Origin: Abelmoschus esculentus
Taxonomy: Eukaryota > Streptophyta > Magnoliopsida > Malvales > Malvaceae
Assembly (NCBI GenBank): GCA_035048815.1
Contig: JAUCBN010000023.1
Location: 9,679,501 to 9,743,500 of the forward strand
Direction of reading: 5' to 3'
DNA length: 64,000 bases
The position numbers were made by a program, and so were the translations under genes. The stretch's first letter is position 1; every line of letters starts with the position of its first letter. Under the pieces are notes generated by a model. It was not told the origin of the DNA. It was given only the letters and a program-made list of their open reading frames with translations, and searched no databases. Positions 11,049 through 22,585 of the stretch are shown here, in pieces.

Positions 11049-13549
11049 TCATGCATGCTCCAATGCATGATAAATTTTTGAAACTCGACGTCTAAGTAAT
11101 GGTTCTAGTCGGCTTGACTGAATCTGGCTCTTCCACATTTTAGCTTCGTACATCTCGTTCCATGCTTGTATTATCTCGTCGATCTTAAACCCTAAGCCTG
11201 CATGTGACAAAAGAAAAGTTGTGCTTTCAAGGTTTATGCAGATGTCAGTTGATGGCACAAGTTATGAATTTCTATCTATATGATACCTTCTGGTGCAATG
11301 TTATTTGAACAGTGATTCTTTACCATGACAGCTATATCTGTGGGAGAAACTCCAGCATGCTCAAACTTCTCAATAGCAACCTCCAAACATTCATGCCAGA
11401 CAGGGAGCCCGAGTTTGAATTCCATGATTGATCGTTCGTAAAGTATAGTACCCCAAGACAAGTTTATCAGAGCATTCATGTTGATTTCCTGCTCTGCAGC
11501 TTCATCTGCTGATATATCTTTGAGTAAACCATTTGATCCTATTTTCTTCAACAGATTTCGTTCATTCTTCGAATTGGAAAGATCATGTAGGCGCTGATGT
11601 TCTAACTCCTCCCGCATCTGCATACCCCTTTCCATACTTTCCTCGGCATTGTTATCGAGGTGCAAGACATTCTCTGAAGGCCATGTCTCTGGATCAACAT
11701 CGTTTGCAATTGCATAATACCAAGAAAGTTTGGCCTGCTCAAACTGTTGTTGCCCAAGAGCTAGATGAGCTTCATAGAAATCTGGTTTGATTCTCAATGC
11801 TTCCTCGTATCTCTTACCAGCTTTGCCATATTCCAATTGTGCATAATCATAGGTAGTTTTGATCTGCTCAAGTATAGATTCTCTCGAACCATCTTCAGTA
11901 ACATAGACCCCCTTCCTAGCTCTGGACATGTGAACATTTCCCCAGTTGAACAATGCTAATGCCGACATCTCTTGGAATTTTTCAGCTGCCATGTCAAAGA
12001 GGCTCTGGGCCGCTTCACTTGTAACTGTGTCCTCCATGGCCTCAGAATATTGCTTCATACCAAGTTCATGAAGATTCAAGTATGGATCTAAATCGAAACC
12101 AACATAGTTCTTGAATAGTTGAGCAAACTCAATTATCCAGTCATCAATGCAACATGAGTCTTTCCCGTTTTCCATAACCTTTCTAGCATCACCATTTTCA
12201 GCAGACTTACCTTGTTTGATGTCTAGATTGTGAACTTCTTCAAGCTTAAATCTCTCGAAGAACGGATCCTGCATTGAATCAACTTCTACAACATACAGCC
12301 TCAGAGAACCCTGTGATTCTGTAGCTATTTCAGCCAATCTCAACTCTTCATCACAGGTGATTGTAACCAAATCACCTTCTTCATCTCTGTATTTGACAAG
12401 AACTGCTCTCGAGCTAGGAAATCTATCGTGAATTACTTCCCTTAGTTGCACAAGACTGCAGTTAAGTGGCAACTGAGCCCGCCTTATATCTTCACCCAAA
12501 ATCAACTTGACACTCTTCTTTGGTATTTCCATTTTATTGCTGATTTTCTCCTCCACAACCTGTTTATCCTCAGCCTTCTTTTCCACTACATTTTCATCAA
12601 CTTTCTTCTCCTCAATTCGATCAACAACCTTGTCATCTTCAGCTTCACTGATCTTCTTCTTCTCGGTTTTCTCTTTGACAACTTCCAAAGGTTGGGAATC
12701 ACTTGGTGGTTCAACATATTTATCCTCAGCCTTCTTTTCCTCTACATTTCCATCAAACTTCTCAATTTGATCCACAACCTTGTTATCTTGAGCTTCACTG
12801 ACCTCATTCTTGTTCTTGGTTTTCTCTTCAACAACTTCTGAAGTTTGTGAAGCACTTGGTGGTTCATCATATTCTTCAGCCTCACTGATCTTCATGGTTT
12901 TCTCTTCGACTACTTCCGAAGTTTGTGAAGCACTTGGTGGTTCATCATATTCTTCAGCCTCACTGATCTTCATGGCTTTCTCTTCGACAACTTTCGGAAT
13001 TTTTGAAGCACTTTGAGGTTCAATGAATTCCGGGGCTAACTCAACCGGTAAACCTTGATTCTCAAGTGAACTTCTTACCCTTTGTGAAATCTCTAATGCC
13101 ATGGTATTATTATGCTCCATGTTAAGAACTGCATTAACATCACTGAGAGCTAAATCCAGCCTATTCAAAGACTCGTAACACCGAGCTCTCTTTACGAGTG
13201 CTTTACTAAACTTCGGTGTTACCTCAAGGGCCAAATTACACTCATGGATTGCCTTGGGGTACTCACTCAATCCCATCTGCATATAACATGCAGCAATATT
13301 GGTCCTAAGATGGCAAACACCTATGTGATTCTTTGGAAGCAATTTGAGAGCCTTCTCATATATCATCATTGCTCCTTCAAGGTCCCTTTTCTGAAACAGT
13401 TTGTTTCCCTCTTCCTTCAGTTCTTGTGACATGGCAATGAAAATCGCCGTGTCCGAATCATACGATTTCAAACTATTGTCTCCAACTCTGTTTTGCTTCA
13501 TATTAGTATCACCTGTTTGCTTCTTGTTCTTTCCGCTATGCTTCCCCAT
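11049..13549 (-). CDS. TPR and PB1 domain protein, PHOX1/3/4-like (two coding exons)
   Basis: Exon 1 is 13549-11287 and exon 2 is 11197-11049, joined by a phase-1 GT-AG intron, giving 803 residues. I chose the ATG at 13549 because the family begins with MGK plus a basic stretch (MGKHSGKNKK); an in-frame ATG 39 bases upstream would add an atypical leader. Residues about 40-155 are three tetratricopeptide repeats (LKEEGNKLFQKRDLEGAM..). Residues about 175-340 are an acidic Glu/Lys linker with internal repeats. Residues about 343-422 are a PB1 domain with the acidic OPCA motif YRDEEGDLVTITCDEEL. A second helical TPR-like region follows, and the protein ends in the family's conserved tail (EAWNEMY-like, RLEPLLRRR). 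PHOX/CLMP1-type proteins are cytosolic TPR adaptors linked to HSP90/HSP70 and, for CLMP1, chloroplast separation. It converges on the LRR gene. Confidence 0.92.
12655..13027 (-). repeat. In-frame minisatellite in the PHOX linker
   Basis: Within the linker, a ~26-residue unit built on EPPSASQTSEVVEEKT + KISEAEEYD occurs twice almost identically (about 12817-12975). A diverged copy precedes it (EPQSASKIPKVVEEKA, to 13027) and another follows (EPPSDSQPLEVVKEKT, 12655-12721). The nucleotide copies are also near-identical, which suggests recent in-frame duplication in a disordered acidic spacer between the TPR and PB1 domains. Confidence 0.85.
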
Positions 13550-14219
13550 TGCAAATCCAACCCAAACTATATTATTTGACTCAAACAAGAAACCCTTAAC
13601 AACAAATCACTACCTTGATATTGAACTAACTTCTTAAACAAGTTAAAAGTTCAAACTTCAACCCCAGAAAGCTAAAATCGGGTTCGAACCTTGAAGACGA
13701 TGACACATGTTAACACAGAACATGAACCATAAAACGAAACTCCCACCAAGGATGAAATTAATTCCTAGGAGACCTTAAAACACCAACTTCTTACAATTTT
13801 ACTAAGAATAAAAGATTCAGAAACTAGTTGATATGACAAGCACACCAAAAAACAATACCTTAGGCACCTAAAACCAATAAAACCCAGATACCAAAATGGA
13901 AAAACAAAAATATTAAGAAAACCCAGTTTAGAGAGAAGCAAAAGAATCCTGAATCCCTCAACTTCAGCTCAAAGGGAAGAACTTTATGCACAAGCAAAAC
14001 CAAAGAAGAAAATTTGAAGGCAGGAGACTTATCTGGGGAAATGAATTCAAGGTGTAGAGATTTTCCTGGAAAATTCAGAAAGATAATGCTTTTTTTAATT
14101 AGAAAAATGGAAAATGTATGTGTTGCAGGGAGAATACAAACTGTTTTGTTTTATGTTTATATTTTGGTGGTGTTCTTTTTCTTTATTTAAGAATTTCAGC
14201 TTGACGTGAACGCCACAAA
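13550..14219 (-). other. 5' leader and promoter region of the PHOX-type gene
   Basis: This AT-rich sequence lies upstream of the ATG on the minus strand. The leader may contain an intron, as is common in the family, but I could not fix the junctions. I see no convincing ORF and no clear TATA box. Confidence 0.35.
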
Positions 14220-14480
14220 AAGTTCTTTGTTTTAATTTTGAGAAAATTACACAAGTAGTCATCTAAGCTATAAAATAGTAATCATTATAGTCACTAATTT
14301 TTTTAATTGTTATAAAATAATCTTTAAATTTTATCCAACTGTTACATAATGATATTTAAATTTATTAAATTCTTACACTATTTTATAAAATTTAATAATC
14401 ATTTCATAACATATTCTTATAATTTTTAAAGGTTAGTGACTAAAATGTTTAAGCCATAATTTACAGACTATTGGAGTGTA
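14220..14480. repeat. AT-rich dispersed repeat-like block
   Basis: The block starts with AAAATTACACAAGTAGTCA and ends with imperfectly inverted sequence (TTTACAGACTATTGGAG). Internally it repeats the theme GTCACTAA / TTATAAAATA. It resembles the non-coding 'sequence of restrictions' type repeats common in plant introns. No gene and no clear target duplication. Confidence 0.3.
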
Positions 14481-14611
14481 CTTTTCCCTTTTCATTTTCC
14501 CAGGGATTCCATGTTTGTTGGGTACTTTTGATAAAAGGCCGAAGGCAGAGCATTGTTTGACTACTGCCACTCCGCCTGTCCATAGAATTCACTTGTCAGG
14601 GAGAAATTATA

Positions 14612-14790
14612 TCGTGGGTCAGTTTTATTACATCATCTATGAGACCAACTAATAAAAACTGTTTACTTCATTATTTTTCAATTTTTCAAGTGAAGATTCA
14701 CTTGGAAAAAAATTATGACATGAAAAAATTGATGAAGTGGACAGTTTTTATTAGTTGGTTCTATAGACAGGTAGTGAGACTGACCCACGA
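14612..14790. mobile_element. MITE-like hairpin with ~49-bp terminal inverted repeats
   Basis: The left end CGTGGGTCAGTTTTATTACA and the right end (reverse complement CGTGGGTCAGTCTCACTACC) are inverted copies continuing through ACCAACTAATAAAAACTGT. The interior also pairs (CTTCATTATTTTTCAATTTT against its near-complement), so the whole ~179 bases fold into one hairpin. There is no coding capacity. Length and structure fit a miniature inverted-repeat element. The flanking target duplication is not clear, so the superfamily is undetermined. Confidence 0.7.
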
Positions 14791-15309
14791 AGGGGTCACA
14801 TTCTTTCAATTTTGCTACATCCAATCCTCAGTATTATATTTTCTAATATTTTGTTTGACAAAACTGTTAAAATATGAGATTACACAAAAAGGGTATGTTT
14901 AAGAAAAAAATAAAATTTTTAATTTATTTAAAATAATATTTAAAATAAAAATAATGAAAAATAGACAAAAATACAGAGAAACTAGATGTTCGATGAAACT
15001 TCTTTAAAAATTGCGAAGAAAAACAACGTCGAACAAAACTTAATTTTATTTATTTCTTTTCTCAGCTAATAAATTTAGTTTAAAGTTTTTTAATAACCGT
15101 AAATATTAGATATATGTAATTATAGGTTAAAATTAAATAAAATACTAATTAGGGTTGAACTTAATAAATGATCCTAATAAAAAAATATATTTATTTTAAG
15201 AGATTTAGGTTTAATTTGTTTTTTCTGTAAAGTGCATGACACATCAAAAGATTAAAAAGAAATATAAATAAATATTATATTATAATCATTTCAACAAGAA
15301 CTTAATAGG

Positions 15310-15510
15310 CAGGGACGAACCTAGAGTTTTCTATAAGGAGTGCAAGCTATAAATATGTATACTGAAAATATAGGAGATGTAAAATTACATGAGTTTAGAG
15401 AGTGTAGAATTAGGTTATAATAAAAAAATAAAAATATATATAAAATATAGAGAAATTTCAGATTTTTAAGGGGTGCAATTGCACCCCAACATCCTTTAGG
15501 TCCATCCCTG
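15310..15510. mobile_element. MITE-like element with CAGGGA termini
   Basis: The left end CAGGGACGAACCTAGAG and the right end CTTTAGGTCCATCCCTG are imperfect inverted repeats bounding 201 bases. A palindrome GGGGTGCAATTGCACCCC sits near the right end (15469-15486). This architecture is typical of short non-autonomous DNA transposons in plants, possibly hAT-like. I could not find a convincing 8-bp target duplication. Confidence 0.5.
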
Positions 15511-16047
15511 TTGACAAGTTTCGAGTTGGAGATATTATATATCAAAAAATCCCTATAAAAAAAACTTAATCACCAAAATCAAATATATAATACGATTTAA
15601 AATATCGAAATAAAATCCTAATAAACGAGGAAAACAATAAAAATAAAAAGCATGACACCTGGGAATAGGTTGCAAATCCTTAGCTTCAAAGTATTTAATG
15701 TTAAAAATAAAATTAAAAACATTTCCTTTAGGTACACGCCAAAGCAATACGAGAATGTTTAAAAAATTAACCCTCTAAAATATGTCTGAAATTTTACAAA
15801 GATTTTAATTGTTTTTTTTTTATCGTGTTGTTTAAATTATTTCTTTAAGAGAAAATGTTTAATATAAAAATTGCATAAATTATTTAACATAAACTTTATC
15901 AGAAATATTTTTGTATAGTTGAGTGGTACAAATATAAATTTATATAATTAAATAACATAAATAAAAATTTAAATAATTGAATGATCCAAATAAAACTCTA
16001 CTCACAATTAAGTGATATCGTTATAGTTTATCCTATAGTTTTTAAAA
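15511..16047. other. AT-rich spacer, no gene seen
   Basis: AT-rich sequence with only chance ORFs. It resembles degenerate intergenic DNA and shows no structured element apart from weak similarity to the palindromic family that follows. Confidence 0.4.
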
Positions 16048-16490
16048 GGGTAAATTACAATGGAGATCACTTAATTATGAGTATGGTTACATTTGAGTCA
16101 CCTAATTATTAAAAGTTACATTTGCGTACTCATTTAAGGGTAAGATTACATTTGGGTTACCCAATTATTAAAGGTTACATTTAGATCACTCAATTATAGG
16201 TAAGATTACATTTGAGTCACTCTTCATATTTAAAAAAAGGTTAACAATCCGTATATTAGATTAATTAATGGTTTCAAATGAAGTATCCTAACGTTAACAA
16301 GGTTATACAAGTGATTTAGAAGAATATACTTTTCAAATATGAAGGGTGACCCAAATATAACCTTACTTATAATTGAGTGACCCAAATATAACCTTTAATA
16401 ATTGGGTGACGCAAATATAACTTTACATATAAATAAATAACCCAAATATAATTATACTCATAATTAAATGATAATCATTACGGTTTACCC
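16048..16490. mobile_element. Palindromic element P1 (GGGTAAA..TTTACCC), ~443 bp
   Basis: The element begins GGGTAAATTACAATGGAGATC and ends with the inverted form (..ATTACGGTTTACCC). Both arms are ~190 bp and are built from sub-repeats of the type TTACATTTGGGTCACTCAATTAT, separated by a short unique centre containing CTTCATATTT. This is the stand-alone member of a family found again at 16866, 25121, 26064, 27433 and 28812. It looks like a Mutator- or foldback-type MITE. No clean target duplication was found. Confidence 0.65.
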
Positions 16491-16865
16491 ATTTAAAATT
16501 ATATTATAACCATTGTCTTGAAATTTCAGCCACCTAAAAAGAAAGAAATAAAATGCGCGAAAAAGCGTCCATATGCGTTGGGTCAGAATCAACTTCCAAG
16601 GCAAACAGCTGCGGTTCTTGGAAACTCAGTTCCTTTTTAGGTGTTAGGGTTTTTTAAAATATAATATAGAAGGTTTCACAATTTTTTAAAAGAGTGAACA
16701 CTTATATATTATCAATATAAATTTTTTAAATGCAAATAGACATAAATAACATCTTGGGATGAACATATTCGATATAATATATAAATAATAAAATTTAGAT
16801 ATTCAAGATGGACACTTTAGTTAATCAGTCACTATCATAAAAATAAATAAAAATTTATATATTAA

Positions 16866-17352
16866 GGGTAAACTGCAATGAAAGTTACTTAATTATAGGT
16901 AAGATTATATTTGGGATACTCAACTACTAAAAGTTATGTTTGGGTCACTTAATTATGGCTAAGGTTACATTTAGGTCAACCAATTAATAAATGTTATATT
17001 TAGATCACTCAATTAAAGGTAAGGTTACATTTAGAATACTCTTCATATTTGAAAAAAATTTATCAATTCGTGTATTAGATTAATTAATGATTTCAAATGA
17101 AGTACTCTAATGTTAACAAGGGTATACAACTGATTTAGAAGAAAAATGAGCAAATTGATATACTTTTCGAATATGAAGGGTGACACAAATGTAACCTTAC
17201 TTATAATTGAATGACCTAAATGTAACCTTTAATAATTGGGTGACCCAAATGTAACCTTACCCATAAATGAGTGACCCAAATATAACTTTCAATAATTAGG
17301 TGATCCAATTATAACTATACCCATAATTAAGTGATCTTTATCGCAGTTTACC
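16866..17352. mobile_element. Palindromic element P2
   Basis: Same palindromic family as 16048-16490: start GGGTAAACTGCAATG, end CATCGCAGTTTACC-like, arms of TTACATTTGGGTCA sub-repeats, and a centre with TTAGATTAATTAATGATTTC. It is joined directly to a unit of the 0.8 kb internal repeat (17353 onward), as in the array at 26-29 kb. Confidence 0.65.
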
Positions 17353-18110
17353 TAGAAGACAAATAAGTAAAAGGAATACAAACTAATCTATCATCCTCGA
17401 CGTTTAGAGCCATAATATATTATAGAGGGCAAGTGAGCCGTTGGTAACTTGTGTATTTTTGTCTCTTTAACTACTTGTTTTTCAGAGTGAGGTAGAACAA
17501 GAGGTCGTTCAATTTTAAAGTCTACTTTAAGTTTCAGGATTTTTTTTTCATTCCACTATCTAAATTTCAGGTATAATCTGCTAAACACTTTGAGTTGTTT
17601 TACTGGTTTATTTTTGAGTTTTTTTCTTGAGAAACATGGGGAAAGGATTTTATTGTACTTTATGTATGAGCTGCGTTTTATTCTATTGTTTTTTTCTTAA
17701 ATTTTTAATCTTTACTATCTTCTGATGTGTTAAAGGTAATAACTTTTTAGTATTTATTTGTTGAATCCTTCTAATGCGCTGATGTGTATTCGATTAAAGT
17801 CATAATTTTTATGTCAATTTCTTGTTTTTACTACATCATGCTATTTCTTGTAACATATAAAAGTTTTTATACTTCTATTGCACAAAAGTACTAATACTGA
17901 ATTTTCACGTGTCACTTTAACATTTATTATGCTTCTTTAGGCTTGCATTTTTTTTATAATTTCTCAGTTTTTTTAAGATAATATGGGTTTGGATATCATG
18001 ATTTCTTTCTTTCATGGTGCACAATATCCCTTTCTTTCCCACTCAATAAGTAAAAGAAATGCAAACTAGTCTCTACTCCTCGACTTTCAGAGCCATAATA
18101 TATTTGTAAT
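17353..18110 (+). repeat. Internal repeat unit U1 of the palindrome family, plus a partial restart
   Basis: The unit begins GACAAATAAGTAAAAGGAAT and contains the conserved marks TATTATAGAGGGCAAGTGAG, CTTGTTTTTCAGAGTGAGGT and AAATTTCAGGTATAATCTGC; the last two look like splice sites. It matches units at 24290-25120, 25253-26063 (inverted), 26553-27432 and 27921-28811. At 18044-18110 the first ~65 bases of the unit occur again. No open reading frame is conserved between copies, so any captured gene piece is probably non-coding leader. Confidence 0.65.
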
Positions 18111-18339
18111 CACTCATTTTTAATTTCACTTAATTTTTTAATTTAATTTCCATGTTTTGAATAAGGGCCTTAGATTTTGTTATTAATGGTGTTTCGATTT
18201 AAATTTGTCATGTTTGTATTCATGTATGCCTTATTAACTATTTGCATGTTTACGCATCTCACATATGAGTAAAAATCTTTTGCCTCTTTTATGTGCCTCC
18301 TTGTATGCTTCCTTTAAAGTTTACTAAAAATTAAATTTT

Positions 18340-18480
18340 AAACCCTAACAATTATTTTCTATATCCTAAACCTTAAACCCTATACCTAAAAAAATACATC
18401 TTACACCTAATTCCCTAAGCGCTACCACAACCCCTAAACTAAAACCATAAACCTTAAACCTCTAATTTGAAATAGCGGCA
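18340..18480 (+). repeat. Degenerate telomere-like (CCCTAAA) repeat
   Basis: Imperfect CCTAAACCTTAAACCCTA words are followed by CTTACACCTAATTCCCTAAG and CCACAACCCCTAAAC. The order of words is the same as at 56690-56820 and, inverted, at 430-600. This is therefore a dispersed repeat family rather than independent telomere remnants. Confidence 0.6.
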
Positions 18481-20172
18481 TAAAGAAGGGGTAGACGATT
18501 TACACCCGACACGTATGTTATTTGCGTGAGTATCTATTGTTGTTAATGTATTTTTTTACATAGTTAGTAACGTATATGACTACTTGAATCATATATAGCG
18601 TAATAAATAACCATGCTATTTATCACGTATGATCGTATTATATTATATTAGCATGGTTAGTAACGTAATAAGCTTTTGAAGGCCCAACATTAAAATGACA
18701 AAAGAATTATTATAATAATAAATATAATAAAACCATTAAACAGTCCACAGTCTATTACCAAATTTAAAATACACCGACAGTGACCCTCTAGGTGAGCTTT
18801 TATGGCAAAGGCAAAAATCGAGAGGATGGGAGTTTAATCTTCCTTTCTAATTTCGTCAGGAACCATTTCCGCTTTATAAATAAAGAAACGATCGATGATG
18901 GTAGAGAAAGCCTTTGAGGCTTGGTATCTCACCTAGATCAAACCCGTATCGACCGAATGGTGAAGGGAGTTTTCGTCTCTGTCTTTATTTATCTTCCTGA
19001 GAAAAGCTTTGAATGTTTCTTGGCTTTGAAACTCGTGTTTATTTTTATAACCCCTCAACCCGGTCTAGACGCCACCCAACTCGAACGAGCTACACGAGAA
19101 ATACCGAGGCTAATCTGGAGACTCACCCCGATAAACAACCCTAAGAAAACTTTATCTTTAATCTTTTCTAAATGCTTTAATTAGATCCTACATGTTCATG
19201 CAAGGACCGAGTTCAATTGCAGCGAAAATTAAAGAGAAACGAATCCTAATTTAATTAAACAAGTTTTAGGGAATTAATCGTAATTTCCAGAATTTTTATG
19301 TCCTGTTTGTGAAATTAAGGTTATCAATATTTAATTAAGTATATTTCTGCTTGCATGTAAATTTTTAGCTTAAAAATAATATCTACAAGTCATTTTATTG
19401 CATGCTCAAAGTTTAGGGACTATTTTCAGCCTCCAAAGGTTTAAAACATTCTTTATATTCAAATTCACCTAAAAATACTTTAGACACATATCATGGCATA
19501 TTAACTAGATGCAATTCAACCTAGTTCATAACAATATAATCAACTCCTAAGAATATGCTTCAACGTAACTAATCTTATAAACACACGGAAGAACCTCCTC
19601 AATATACTCAACATGATCTTTAAATGCATTTCAACCTAAATAACAACATCATCGATTCGACTCATAAATAGTCATGCTTCATTATCAACAACACTCAAAT
19701 TCACATATAGGGATATCAAGAATCAAACTTTAAAATAACTATATTATAACTAAAAGAATATCAATGGGCAATTCAAGTCAAAGTTATAAAGCTAATATCA
19801 ACATAGATAAACATTAAACATCTATAAGCATACGACTACTACAAGTCTCATCAATATAACAATATTCTTAACATGGTAACTCATCCCATTGTTCTCTTAC
19901 TACTACTAATGTTATAAAGACATACTTGAGCTTTACTTGACGGTTACCTAAATCCTTGCTTCTCTTTGTTGCTTCCACATTAAAAACTCTGCATTGCAAG
20001 GTAATTGAGATGGTAACCATAAGCTTAGTGAGTGAATAAAACATATTTAAAAACACCTTGCAATACAACCCATAAAAGCCAAAGTTTTATAAAAACATGC
20101 CATGCTCAACTCAAGAAATAAACACATGACTATCAATGTCAACATCATAAAAACAACAAGTATATCATGGCA
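18481..20172. other. Intergenic DNA, possibly an old LTR-like repeat
   Basis: No supported gene. An 87-codon ORF at 18921-19184 has no recognisable domain. Sequence from about 19200, taken with 22586-23860, has the texture of an old LTR: long AT-rich stretches, then tracts of the form CATGCCACATATGAGAGCCAACC. The solo LTR at 20178-22580 interrupts it. That reading is tentative. Confidence 0.3.
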
Positions 20173-20177
20173 TAAGC

Positions 20178-22580
20178 TGTAATACCCAAAAAATTATTCC
20201 TAAATTAAAAACTTAATTTTGAAATCCCTAATTAAAAACCATAGTTTTTAGATTCCCAAATTTTGAAACCCTAATTTTTCTTGAGGTTTTTAAATTGATT
20301 TTCTAAATTTGAGGGAAATTTTGTGAGATGAGATTATAAAATTTTAAAAGATTTAAATGTGAATTTAAAGATTAAAAGTTAAAGTGATGTTTTGAAATTT
20401 GATGACTTTTGGATAACTAATTTGCTTTTAGATTGAATTCTATTTTTATTGATATTAATTATTATTTTTAGAGTTTTTCTGTATTTAATATTTTTATTAA
20501 AAATATTATTTTATTTTAATTACTGTTATATCAAAACTCTTTGTTTAATATTATATATTATTTAAAGTCTTAGATAAAGAAAAGAAGTTCATTTGAAATT
20601 ATACAACCTTATTTTTATATTTGTTATATTCATAATGTGATTTGATAGAATTTTAATTCTAATTGGAATCATTTACTTTTTCTCCTATAAATACATAGTA
20701 TGATCTAAGAGAAAACCATAAAATTGTTTTCTTCATCAAGAATCTCTAAAGCTTTTGTTCTCACTCTTTTTCTGTTCGAGTTCAAAACCATGTTATTCAG
20801 TAATTTGAGTCGCTTTGGCTAAGGTGTATTCTCTTATTGGTGCTATATGTGTTTTTCTAAAAAAAATATATTTTCTCTGTGACATGTTTAATATTATGAT
20901 TTTAGAAATATATAAAACTTTCGGATTTTGAAATCTCATACTTTTGTGAGTAATTATGATTTTAAATCTTGTGAATTTGTAGTTTCGGATAAATTGAGAT
21001 TTCAGATAAATTATGATTTTGGATTAACTGTGATTGGAGTATGTAGTTGTGATTTGTGTTTTGCGTACATCTTGTTTTGCATTGTTTTAATAAAATATTA
21101 CTCTTGAAAAATAATTTTATAAACTATGTTTTATTGTTTTTATCTACATCTTTGGGATACGCTAAGTTCTTTAGGTTACTTCATCTTAGTTTTCTCTTAC
21201 AAATCTTTGGGCTTTAAGCAATACGGTACCTAAAGAATCTCATATTTTATTTGGTTATTTTATTATTTAATATAAAACTAACTTTTAATCATTATTATTA
21301 TTTTTAGAAACTTTGATGTATTTGAGAATTATGGTTATTTCAGTATATATAAATATTTTTCTTATATTCGAATATTTTATTTGAACTATTTGACTATAAT
21401 ATTATTTTAATAAGTTTTGAGATAATGTATTTGGGGAATTTTAACTCTTTTCAAGTCATCAATTCTTAGTTATAATTTTAATTTTGGGTTTTAACGAATT
21501 ATTAATTATTTAAATATTTTAAAGTTATTATAAAATAATATAAATTAAATTGGTTTTGAGGGTAAAGTTTTTAATGTTAACTTCTTAGGTTCAACCTATC
21601 TCTTCTTGTGCTAAATATGTGTTTTCTTTTTGTGCTAAATGTGTGTTCCTTTCTCACGTTAAATATGTGTGTTTTCATGTGTTTAAATGAATATATATTT
21701 GTGTCTCTTTCTATGCTAGATTATTTGTGTTCTGCGATTAATTGTTGATTGTGAAATTGTAATCTTGAGATACCCTATGATACTGTGATCTTGAGATAAC
21801 ATGTGATACTATGATCTTGAGATAACCTGTGATACTGTGATCAGATTATTTGAACTATGTATTTCATATTTTATACGATTGTGTGTGATGAGACATGTGA
21901 GATCATTGACATTGTTTGCATAGCATGTGCATGGGGTGGATTTGTACGGAGGATGATGGTTTTACCATACAGCGTTTTGGTGAAATAAGGGGTGAGGGGT
22001 TCTGGGTAAACTACCTCCATAATGATCGGTTGGTTTAGCCACCACTATATTTGACGTTCGGAGTATGAGATTGCATTCTCTGTGATATTACATTTTCTGT
22101 GACATAGCATTCTTTGTGACATTGCATTCATCAGTATTTGTGATTATTTACCATGAAAAGTTTGATTATAATTGTGAACGTGAATTGAGTGACATTGTGA
22201 TGTTTGATTGCATTTTAGAGACACACTGAGCTTTGTAGCTCATTCTTTTAATTTATTTTTTCAGATATCTGGCCCTAAGAGTTGGTACTTGGAGATCTCT
22301 ATCGGATAACATTTTTTTCAGTACGGTTATTTACAACCATTTTTATTTCAGTTATCTTGAGATTATCAATGATGTAAGATGTTTTTAAACTTCATGCTTA
22401 AAACTGTTTTATCTATTTTTCTCTATTTTTTTAATCAGAATAATTACTTTTAAATTATTTACTTAACATTTGGTTTACAAATTTTTATTTTGAATTACTT
22501 CATATGTTTACAAGACGTTAAAGTTTTAAAATTATAATTTTAACCTACCGTAAACCTCAAGTTAAGTCTAGAGGGTTACA
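20178..22580 (+). mobile_element. Solo LTR of a Ty3/gypsy-type retrotransposon (2403 bp)
   Basis: The block begins TGTAATACCC and ends GAGGGTTACA, with TG..CA termini inside a short inverted repeat. It is flanked by the 5-bp target duplication TAAGC (20173-20177 and 22581-22585). No protein-coding region lies inside. Its 3' part (TTTTAACCTACCGTAAAC.. to the end) and its middle (ATGTGCATGGGGTGGATT, CGGAGGATGATGGTTTTACC) match the inverted LTR at 41575-43677, which is attached to a gypsy gag. The natural reading is a solo LTR left by recombination between the two LTRs of a full element. A polyadenylation/TATA region would be expected inside, but I did not assign it. Confidence 0.85.
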
Positions 22581-22585
22581 TAAGC

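Noticed and set aside
12446..12841. 131-codon plus-strand ORF opposite the PHOX-type gene
   Set aside because: It lies entirely antisense to the strongly supported coding exon and mirrors its repetitive linker; no own signals.
18921..19184. 87-codon ORF
   Set aside because: No recognisable domain or splice partner; surrounded by repeat-like sequence. Length alone is not enough.
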